Shown one piece after another: positions 58,701 through 64,000 of a DNA stretch of 64,000 nt. Each line of letters begins with the position of its first letter. Positions within the stretch are counted from its first letter, which is position 1. Below the pieces are notes generated by a model. It saw only the letters and a program-made list of their open reading frames with translations. It did not search any database and was not told the origin of the DNA. Source of the stretch: Cardinalis cardinalis (taxonomy: Eukaryota > Chordata > Aves > Passeriformes > Cardinalidae); NCBI GenBank assembly GCA_014549065.1, contig JACDOX010000140.1, positions 1,778,180-1,842,179 on the forward strand, given 5' to 3'. The position numbers and the translations under genes are program-made.

Positions 58701-61658
58701 AGGTTGGACCTAAAATACTGCAGTGCTGAAACAAAGGCCTGGCTGAAAAATGCTCTCCCAAAGGTAGAGGAGAAAAAATTACTCATGATCATCTTTTTTT
58801 ACTGGAGGCTCCTATAAGCTCCCTGGAGCTTTCTCTTCTCCAGGTTGAACAATCCCAACTCTCTCAGTGTATCTTCATAGGAGAGATGCTCCAGCCCTCT
58901 GTTCATCTTTGTGGCCCTTTTCTGGACTTGCACCAGCAGGTCCACAACATCCTTCTTATGTTGNGGACCCCAGAGCTGAACATGGTATCCCAGGTGAGGG
59001 CTCACAAGAAGAGAACAGAGGTGCAGAATCACCTCCCTCAGCCTGCTGGGTGGCTGTGGGCAGTCTGATGCTGTGCTANTTTCTGTTTTGTTTGCATCCC
59101 ACCAGCTGCTTTTGGTCTGCTTAGGTGTGTACCCATGTTGTACTTGTATGGGAAGCTCAGTGCAGGTGCAATGGTTCTGATACAATTGGTTCTGATAAAA
59201 ATGGTGGTACANATGGTTCTGATAGTTTTTGATGCTTTTCTACTTATTGCCAGTCAGTAACTCAAAGGCTCTTAAAATAACATTATAAATGAGTCCTTAG
59301 TCCAAAATTATAAAAATTGTTATAAGTAATCATACAAGAAGCATCTATTTATTGTCTATATATAATATAGATATATCATAACAGAAGANATATAATAGAA
59401 TGACAGATTGAGACTTAACTAACAAATAAAATGTTTTTAGGACTGTTCTACAGAAAATGCAAGTTGGTTTCTAAGACAGAAGTTACCCANGACACCAAAC
59501 TCTTCTGCCTAATGTTGCCTAAGGGAACACATCTCCGTGTTCCTACTGGACAACATGTTTACCTCAAACACATTGTTGCAGGTAAGAAAAATTGAGAATG
59601 TAGTAATGGATATATTTACATAAATTCTTTCCATACTGTTGGGAAAATGCCAAGTCCATGGCCACTAACTCCCTAATTGTCGTTAGCAAGTCTCTGCTTC
59701 CAGGATCACAATCAGTAATAATCAACTGACTGGANTAATATTAATGGAAAGCTAATTATTGAGATGGCTAGCATTTACTGGTGACCTTATTGTCTCTACT
59801 GCCAGCTCTCCCTTTAGAAAAAGCTGAAGCAGTGCTGTTCATCTTTGAAGTGTNGGAAGGTTATTGTATATGTATGTAGTGTATGTATCTGTATCATTAG
59901 TCAGTTCCTTTTAGTTTTCAGCTTTTTGAAATTAGAAGAGTACTATTGCAATTTATTTTTTTTTCTTTTGGGGGATTTATAGTAGCCATAACAACTCTGC
60001 TTTATACTCCAGTTGTGCAATATTAACAATAATGTGAAGTTATGAGAGGAATGTGTTGAAAATCACGTGCTTTTTTTCAGTGTACTATTCTTCAAGATTT
60101 TACAAAAGCTTGGAAAACAGAAGGTCAAAGAAATAGCCAATTAACTATTTTAAAGGGTACTTCTTAAAATTTGCATATTAATAGTTATACTGGTCACTGC
60201 ACTTAGATTGCAGTATACATGGTAGAGACTTCTCAGAAGAATTTTTAAACATCCATTAATTGAGAACTGTTATGACCTTCTCCTCCCTTCCTAATTCTTT
60301 ACTAGTGTCCAGCTCTTGAGGTATTACTGTCATTATACAATGGCTTTTTGAAACGATACTGGAAGAAAATATACTTCTGCAATATTAAAAATCTGCTGTT
60401 TAAATTTAAAACAAATCAAGCTGTGGTACTTGAAAATTAATGAAAATGTTTCGATTTTCATATTCTTTTGGGATGACTCAAGATCTTTTCATCCTGTGTC
60501 CTGAATTGCTAAGTCGCATGGAAATAACATACTCAAGTTTTTAATTGGAAGTAGAAGGCTTCCAATTCTGTAATAAAAACTGGTGCAGTGGAAAGTAATA
60601 ACTTGTGTAAAAGCATGGGATGGTTTTATTTTTATGGTATATACAGGTTATTTATTTACTCTTTGCTTATTTGGGTATTTGTAGTATCTGGATGTAGAGT
60701 ACTTTTCATATTATTTGAGCTGTATTTCTGTCTGCTCTCTAGGGACAGAGGTGGTAAAACCATACACACCTGTGTTGCCTTTTTTGCCACTGGATTTCCA
60801 AGAACCACCTTGCCATGATGGTGTGCATATATATTTAATGATTAAAATTTATTCCCATGGACTGTTCACACAGGCACTTGACCACCTACAAATTGGTAAA
60901 TATATGCTGGGGGGTTGTGTTTGGTTTTGCAACAATTGCATTATTTTTAAAGATTCACTGAGTATTTGTCTGAGTATTGTGATGTTCTGATTGTTTATCT
61001 GCTCAATCAGGAATTACTTAAAACTCTTTTAAATCTTACTCTCCGTTCCCTGAGTGTAAAGGCTTGTCCTCACTGTAAACAAGAGTTGTCCATTACAGAA
61101 AGCTCTCTCCTGAGTGATGTGTGTGGGCTGTATCACACATCATAATTGATGGCTTTGATGTCATATACTCTGAAAACAACTTCTTGTACCTTTGCATAAA
61201 GAAAGGANGTCTGTTTTATGGGACTTAGGATGTACTCCCTTTTCCATTTCAGATACAGAGGTAGGTTTTTAATACTGACTTTGCAAATGTTTGTGTTCTC
61301 ATTGGGTAAAATTCATCAAGGCAAAACATTTTATTTGTACATCTCTTCTTTTAACAAGAATGATCCTTATGTGAAATGTATACCTTTCTGAAAGAAACCC
61401 TAATATTACAAAGATGAAGGCAATATGAAATGGCCTTTAAAAAATCAGAATGCTAATTAGCCTGTTTTCATCAAATTAATGTTTACTTTTTAATTTTTTA
61501 AATAAAGGAGACTATATTTCTGTCAGCAATCCTGAAGGCAACTTCAAGAAGTCACAAGTTCAAACTTCAGAAGATCTCCTTTTATTGGCAGGAGGCACAG
61601 GTTTCACACCAATGGTTAAGCTGCTGAATCTTGCTCTGACTGAAGTTAGCTGTCTGAG
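37415..61658 (+). CDS. CYB5R4: CYB5R4 / Ncb5or, cytochrome b5 reductase 4 (5' 13 coding exons; 3' end outside window)
   Basis: Thirteen exons (listed separately) join in frame over 1265 bases to residues 1-421 and two bases of codon 422. All introns are GT-AG. The enzyme is a soluble, ER-associated flavohaemoprotein that passes electrons from NAD(P)H through FAD to a fused cytochrome b5 haem; it is linked to fatty-acid desaturation, ER redox and beta-cell survival. Domains in order: N-terminal segment (1-50) with MDWIRLTKSGKDLTGLKG; cytochrome b5 domain (about 52-130) with HPGG and haem ligands H89 and H112, the same numbers as in human; linker (139-171); CS-like domain (about 171-260); FAD-binding domain (about 274-372) with YRKC and KPYTPV at 326-331; NADH-binding domain from 372 with AGGTGFTPM at 399-407. 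Human CYB5R4 has 521 residues, so about 100 residues remain to the right of 64,000. No frameshift or stop is seen. Only ambiguous codons interrupt it: ANG at residue 177 and CAN at 290. Confidence 0.97.
37921..37990. repeat. Tandem duplication, 33-bp unit x2
   Basis: TGTACTAAAATAGCTTTAAG plus 13 further bases is repeated exactly at 37,921 and 37,954, with the first four bases again at 37,987. Confidence 0.95.
38101..38273 (+). repeat. Intronic repeat pair, copy A (intron 1)
   Basis: Closely similar to 42,367-42,528 in intron 3 and in the same orientation. Shared blocks include TTTACTATTTCTTTAAATGC, AAGGAATTGCAAAC and GTCTCCATTACTCACTAGGT. Either two copies of an unrecognised interspersed element or a local duplication. 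Confidence 0.85.
38806..38959 (+). CDS. CYB5R4: CYB5R4 coding exon 2
   Basis: Acceptor TTTTTCAG. Residues 26-76: VPLKPGRSLMDWIRLTKSGK and on to the start of the cytochrome b5 domain (HNKKEDCWICIRG). Ends in phase 1 at a weaker donor, GTTGGT. Confidence 0.96.
38960..41781 (+). other. CYB5R4 intron 2
   Basis: 2.8 kb of AT-rich sequence. No gene or known repeat recognised. Confidence 0.85.
41782..41882 (+). CDS. CYB5R4: CYB5R4 coding exon 3 (haem-binding core)
   Basis: Residues 77-110 of the cytochrome b5 domain, with MEYHPGGEDELM. His89 in HPGG is the first axial haem ligand. Acceptor TTTTCTTCAG, donor GTGAGA, phase 0 at the end. Confidence 0.97.
41883..43892 (+). other. CYB5R4 intron 3
   Basis: 2.0 kb holding copy B of the intronic repeat pair and a short duplication, (GTAAAAATAAGTA)x2, near 43,713-43,738. 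Nothing else recognised. Confidence 0.85.
42367..42528 (+). repeat. Intronic repeat pair, copy B (intron 3)
   Basis: Partner of 38,101-38,273, with scattered substitutions and several small length differences. Similarity starts at TCTTA and stops just after ACTCACTAGGT in both copies; the flanks are not visibly related. Confidence 0.85.
43893..43977 (+). CDS. CYB5R4: CYB5R4 coding exon 4
   Basis: Residues 111-138, starting VHRWVNYESMLKECLVGRMA. His112 is the second haem ligand. Donor GTGAGT; ends in phase 1. Confidence 0.96.
45270..45690 (-). mobile_element. CR1 LINE fragment, antisense
   Basis: Reads as the reverse complement of a CR1 3' region: TCATTTAGGTTGGAGAAGAC, then CTCCACCACCTCCCTGGGCA, CTCCTTTCAGGGAGCTGTAG and CTTCTCCAGGCTCAACAACC. 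On the minus strand the frame gives ELWLLSLEKRKLREDLTALY and SLKGGCSQV, the C-terminal end of CR1 ORF2 (reverse transcriptase protein). Degraded, with 5' truncation. Confidence 0.93.
46871..46943. repeat. Imperfect tandem duplication, 35-bp unit x2
   Basis: ACCTCAACCAAAAATTTATG and ACCTCAGCTAAAAATGTGTG each continue with GAGTATTTTCTTTTT; the units start at 46,871 and 46,906. Confidence 0.9.
47998..48039 (+). CDS. CYB5R4: CYB5R4 coding exon 5 (linker)
   Basis: A 42-bp exon after CTTGCAG encoding EISSAVSEDKKQLN (139-152). It belongs to the poorly conserved linker between the cytochrome b5 and CS domains; the final K.LNG fits the human linker. Supported by phase 1 at both ends and donor GTAAGT. 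Confidence 0.85.
48395..48830 (-). mobile_element. Degraded CR1-like LINE internal fragment, antisense
   Basis: CAGCCCATTTCTCCAGACTC followed by CTGCATCCCTTAATAACCTC resembles the antisense CR1 segment 'cagcccatttctccagcctgtccaggtccct', and GATGCAATCCACTAACCAA and TCACTAGCCTTGCTG fit the following part. Highly diverged; judged by eye. Confidence 0.5.
50074..50155. repeat. Imperfect tandem duplication, 39-bp unit x2
   Basis: CTCTGTTCTGAAGTACACCT...CCATGTTCTAGAACATGTT at 50,076 recurs at 50,115 with a few changes (TATACATCCATGTTCTAGGA). Confidence 0.9.
50355..50409 (+). CDS. CYB5R4: CYB5R4 coding exon 6 (linker)
   Basis: A 55-bp exon after CTCTTTGCAG encoding GVLPEKKGLASSAKDLSP (153-170) and two bases of Ser171. 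GxLP fits the family; the rest diverges. Donor GTAAGC. Confidence 0.88.
50410..51707 (+). other. CYB5R4 intron 6
   Basis: 1.3 kb. Open frames up to 107 codons show no recognisable protein. No repeat identified. Confidence 0.8.
51708..51765 (+). CDS. CYB5R4: CYB5R4 coding exon 7 (start of CS-like domain)
   Basis: Residues 171-190: SYDWFQ, one ambiguous residue (ANG: Thr, Lys, Arg or Met; human has Thr), then DSLITIVIYTKQK. Acceptor TTTTACAG, donor GTAAGT, phase 0. Confidence 0.95.
51877..51970 (+). CDS. CYB5R4: CYB5R4 coding exon 8 (CS-like domain)
   Basis: Residues 191-221, DMNADLVIVDCQ... to LVEI. Only 111 bp separate it from exon 7. Acceptor CTCTGAAAG after a T/C-rich tract; donor GTAGGT; ends in phase 1. 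Confidence 0.92.
51971..52529 (+). other. CYB5R4 intron 8
   Basis: 559 bp, AT-rich. Nothing recognised. Confidence 0.85.
52530..52562 (+). CDS. CYB5R4: CYB5R4 coding exon 9 (33 bp)
   Basis: Shortest exon: DLDHAVSEDVA (222-232), aligning with the human LSHEVQEDFS segment. Acceptor TTATTTCAG, donor GTAATT, phase 1 at both ends, so skipping would remove 11 residues without changing the frame. Confidence 0.9.
52563..53343 (+). other. CYB5R4 intron 9
   Basis: 781 bp. Nothing recognised. Confidence 0.85.
53344..53466 (+). CDS. CYB5R4: CYB5R4 coding exon 10 (end of CS-like domain)
   Basis: Residues 233-273, containing VGKVEIILKKKDNVHWKNLG. Acceptor CTCTTTTAG, donor GTAAGC, ends in phase 1 before a 6-kb intron. 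Confidence 0.94.
58288..58460 (-). mobile_element. CR1 LINE fragment (3' portion), antisense
   Basis: GTTTGAATACCTCCAAGGAC, CTGAGCAGCTGTCCCAGTGC and GCCTGGTTGGAATTTCC follow the antisense CR1 order. Probably the same insertion as the fragment at 58,800, separated by about 340 bp of unrelated or decayed sequence. Confidence 0.7.
58800..59185 (-). mobile_element. CR1 LINE fragment (ORF2 C-terminal region), antisense
   Basis: The minus-strand frame reads HLGYHVQLWG, then QHKKDVVDLLVQVQKRATKM and RGLEHLSYEDTLRELGLFNL, followed by EKRKLQGAYRSLQ: the conserved C-terminal segment of CR1 reverse transcriptase protein. A stop in front and truncation on both sides show it is dead. Confidence 0.95.
59441..59581 (+). 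CDS. CYB5R4: CYB5R4 coding exon 11 (start of FAD domain)
   Basis: Residues 274-320, including GLFYRKCKLVSKTEVT and GQHVYLK typical of the ferredoxin-reductase-like FAD domain. Codon CAN (residue 290) is His or Gln. Acceptor TGTTTTTAG lacks a long pyrimidine tract. Confidence 0.96.
59582..60742 (+). other. CYB5R4 intron 11
   Basis: 1.2 kb, AT-rich. Nothing recognised. Confidence 0.85.
60743..60895 (+). CDS. CYB5R4: CYB5R4 coding exon 12 (FAD binding)
   Basis: Residues 321-371. GTEVVKPYTPV holds the FAD-contacting (R/K)PYTPV motif; IKIYSHGLFTQALDHLQIG follows. The middle stretch (332-348) diverges from human. Acceptor TGCTCTCTAG, donor GTAAAT. Confidence 0.96.
60896..61507 (+). other. CYB5R4 intron 12
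   Basis: 612 bp. Nothing recognised. Confidence 0.85.
61508..61658 (+). CDS. CYB5R4: CYB5R4 coding exon 13 (NADH binding)
   Basis: Residues 372-421 and two bases of Arg422: GDYISVSNPEGNF, then LLLLAGGTGFTPMVKLLN, the pyridine-nucleotide-binding motif. Acceptor TTTAAATAAAG, donor GTATGT. The next exon (KVKLMFFN... in human) was not found before 64,000. Confidence 0.96.
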
Positions 61659-64000
61659 GTATGTGGACTTCTTGACACACANGCTTCAGTGTTAATAAAA
61701 CAGTTAACAAAATAAAATGGTATGAAAGCATTTTTCTGGCATGTTTTAGGGAAGAGTCTGTCTGAGGCTGAGGCAACTTCCACTTATTTGCTTATTGGCT
61801 ACCATCAATGTAGTGGACTCATTTGCATTTTGAATTTTAGTGGTGGTACAAATGAGCTCACTGAATAGACACTTCGAGGAAGTTTTTTTTATTTTATCAC
61901 CTTCACATTTAAGTATCTTTTTTTAGTATGGAAATACTACTGTGTAGATACTGAGTTCTGGACTGAGGATGGCTGCANCTGTTTACTTGTGGCTTCTCTC
62001 TGATACATTAGAATAGTTAGCTGATGGTTTTCACCTGCTAAGCAGCAGTAACACATTGTTCCCAGATGAGTTCCAGTTTTCGCAGGTTTATATGTCACTT
62101 ANGTACAGCATTAAGTATATTTGAATTCATGAAAAGATGTGTATTGCNTATGCATTCTGTACTCTGTAAAATCTACAGAAGAAAGCATTAACTTGTTCTT
62201 GGTCAAGGGAACAGGTTGTTATGTCTTGCAGAACTAGCACTTCTGCTTTTGAAACACAGAGAGATTAATTGTACACTAATATTCATACTAAAGCTACAAA
62301 GGATGGCATAGACTGCAAACCTCTGTTTCCCAAAAAACAAACCCCAAATCCAGACACTATTCTTAGATTGTTGTATTTCAGCAGTTACATATAATCCTAT
62401 TTTGTGAGCAAAGAGACTGTACTGTTTGGTTCTTCCAAAATGTCCTATATTGTCAGTAGCAGATAAAAAGTGGTTGACTGGCTTTGTGAAGCCAAAGGAT
62501 GAGTCTATCCTCTGACAAAGTGGGAACACATTTTTAGCTCAGAACAATTTCATATGGGAATTCAGTGTTAGTTTAGGGTGCAGCAGCATCTGTTTCCTTA
62601 CTAGTCAAGAATTTTTCCTTCTTGCTGTGGAGGCTGGTTAGGTGCTGGGTTGACTTGAACTGAGGCAGGTTCCATTTTTAAGGATTTGTTTTTCTGACTA
62701 GGCAATTTGGTTCCTTGGCCTTATATTTGCTCTTTAACCCTCAATTTATTTTTTGGGAAAGTACTACCAGACTATCTTTAATATATGTTTATCTGTATNA
62801 GATACATATGTGTGTATATATATGAGCAGCATTGCATAGAATGATCTTACTTTGCAAAGTAACTAGCCTACGCTTGGTTTATATATGCTAGGACACAAAT
62901 TGCAGAAAGCTGAGGAATAATCTGTACAATGACAGACTTGTCTCCTCAGGGTGCCAAAGCAACCTCTGTCTGGAGTGCTGGGTGAGTGGTGCTGAACCTC
63001 TGGGGCTGCACTGTGAATGCTGGAGAATCTTCAGCTTTCCTGGGCAGCATCTGCTGTAATGGGCTTAGACAATTGGATTTTCATTCTTACTGTCTAGACA
63101 AAGTCTGCCTATTGTCTTGTAAGTCTATTTCTTGCCTACTGTAAACAAAAGTGCAAAACAATTTGTTCCCTTCATAGCTGCACTATCCTTTCGTGCATCA
63201 AGTCATGATGATGCTTTTTCTGCAGCCTTGTTTCCTCTCTTACAGGCCAAATTAAATTTGGCCAAAGTGTTACCTATAAAAGAATTTTGGTCCTCTACGC
63301 TTCCTTTTTCAGAGGAGGATTTTTTGCTCCTTTTACTGGTTGTGTATTACTGCAGTCAGGTGGGTACATTTGTTGAAGAAGACTGAAGCACAAAGACACT
63401 AAACACTAGGTAGGGGGCTAATGCTCTTCTCAAGTGTAGGATGCTAGTAATCTATTCTTGATTCTCCTTGATCACTGTATCTTTGTCTCCAGCTTTTCAT
63501 TCCTAAATTACCCCTCTGTTGTCATATTCACTTTTGATATAGTGTTCCACTTTCATCATTAGTCTTGTCCAGAAGGTAATTTTTTAGCTTTCTATCTCCT
63601 TCCTCCATTTTAAAATCCTTTAAGGGTCTCCAACTCCTCTTTCTGAGCAGTCTTCCATANGACCTTGCATGCCAGTGTTTTTAGTTCATTAAAATCTACA
63701 CCCNTTGAAGTAGTTTCCGATACGTTAGATTCACTCTCTTTCCTTACAAAGGGCTGATGAAGCTTCTTATTTGTTGTCTAAATTTTTGCTATCATTCTGT
63801 CAACCAGTTTTTCTTTACTGGTGGGGATCATATCTAAATTTCCACTTCTTCATTGGAATTGTGTTCTCCCTTATNTCCAGCAAGACTGCAACCAGTTTAT
63901 TCCAAGTTTGTAATTTTCTGTTCTTTATAGTGCTGAGTACTGAGCAGAACTGCAGCAGATACTTTTGTCTACCCTGGGGAGTAGGGTGTCTCAAAACACC
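61659..64000 (+). other. CYB5R4 intron 13 (partial, runs off the window)
   Basis: 2.3 kb after exon 13 without a recognisable exon 14. Holds a TA/TG microsatellite-like run at about 62,800-62,825 and a probable LINE fragment at 63,480-63,930. Confidence 0.8.
63480..63930 (-). mobile_element. Degraded CR1/L3-like LINE internal fragment, antisense
   Basis: TTTTTAGTTCATTAAAATCTAC, GGGCTGATGAAGCTTCTTAT and CAACCAGTTTTTCTTTACTGG followed by GATCATATCTAAATTTCC match by eye the antisense pattern of an amniote CR1-type element ('tcaaccagttcctctttattggtcagaatcaagtctaaaat'). Very diverged. Confidence 0.5.

Larger units (their letters stand above)
53467..59440 (+). other. CYB5R4 intron 10
   Basis: The largest intron, 6.0 kb. 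Contains T/G-rich low-complexity sequence near 53,637-53,685 (GTTT repeats), an A/C-rich run at about 55,793-55,830 and two antisense CR1 fragments (58,288-58,460 and 58,800-59,185). Nothing else recognised. Confidence 0.85.

Noticed and set aside
61659..64000. Search for CYB5R4 exon 14 (expected to begin near KVKLMFF)
   Set aside because: No frame in this interval gives the expected C-terminal sequence next to a splice acceptor, so the exon is placed outside the window.
1..64000. CRISPR arrays, bacterial operons, prophage, tRNA or rRNA genes
   Set aside because: Split genes, CpG islands and CR1 repeats show vertebrate nuclear DNA; no tRNA-like cloverleaf or rRNA segment was recognised by eye.

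Overview
This is a 64-kb piece of a vertebrate nuclear genome, almost certainly a bird. All genes are split by GT-AG introns, most of the DNA is AT-rich and non-coding, and the only clear interspersed repeats are degraded CR1-type LINE fragments, including the usual CR1 3' end. The species cannot be told from the sequence. The assembly carries one 252-base gap (7093-7344), one 40-base gap (31527-31566) and many single ambiguous bases.

Positions 1 to about 33,200 hold no gene I can support. The stretch is AT-rich and contains scattered CR1/L3-like LINE fragments, a perfect three-copy 37-bp tandem repeat (26,675-26,785) and simple repeats. From the order of this locus in other amniotes (SNAP91, RIPPLY2, CYB5R4, MRAP2) it should be the interval between SNAP91 and RIPPLY2, but no SNAP91 exon was recognised.

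From 33.2 to 36.3 kb lies RIPPLY2, complete on the + strand: a CpG-rich promoter with a TATA box, three coding exons giving 142 residues, and an AATAAA signal at 36,283. The protein has the WRPW motif that recruits Groucho/TLE co-repressors and the Ripply homology domain that contacts T-box factors. In vertebrates it helps set segment boundaries in the presomitic mesoderm.

From 37.4 kb to the right edge lies CYB5R4 (Ncb5or) on the same strand, starting about 1.1 kb after the RIPPLY2 polyadenylation signal. Thirteen coding exons encode residues 1 to 421 and part of 422: the N-terminal segment, the cytochrome b5 domain with both haem histidines (H89, H112), the CS-like domain, the FAD-binding domain (KPYTPV) and the first half of the NADH-binding domain. 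The remaining C-terminal exons lie beyond 64,000. Its introns hold antisense LINE fragments, several short tandem duplications, and a related pair of about 170-bp segments in introns 1 and 3.

The two genes are neighbours but have unrelated jobs: one is a developmental transcriptional co-repressor, the other an ER-associated redox enzyme. I found no undescribed system; the most distinctive non-genic signals are the local duplications.
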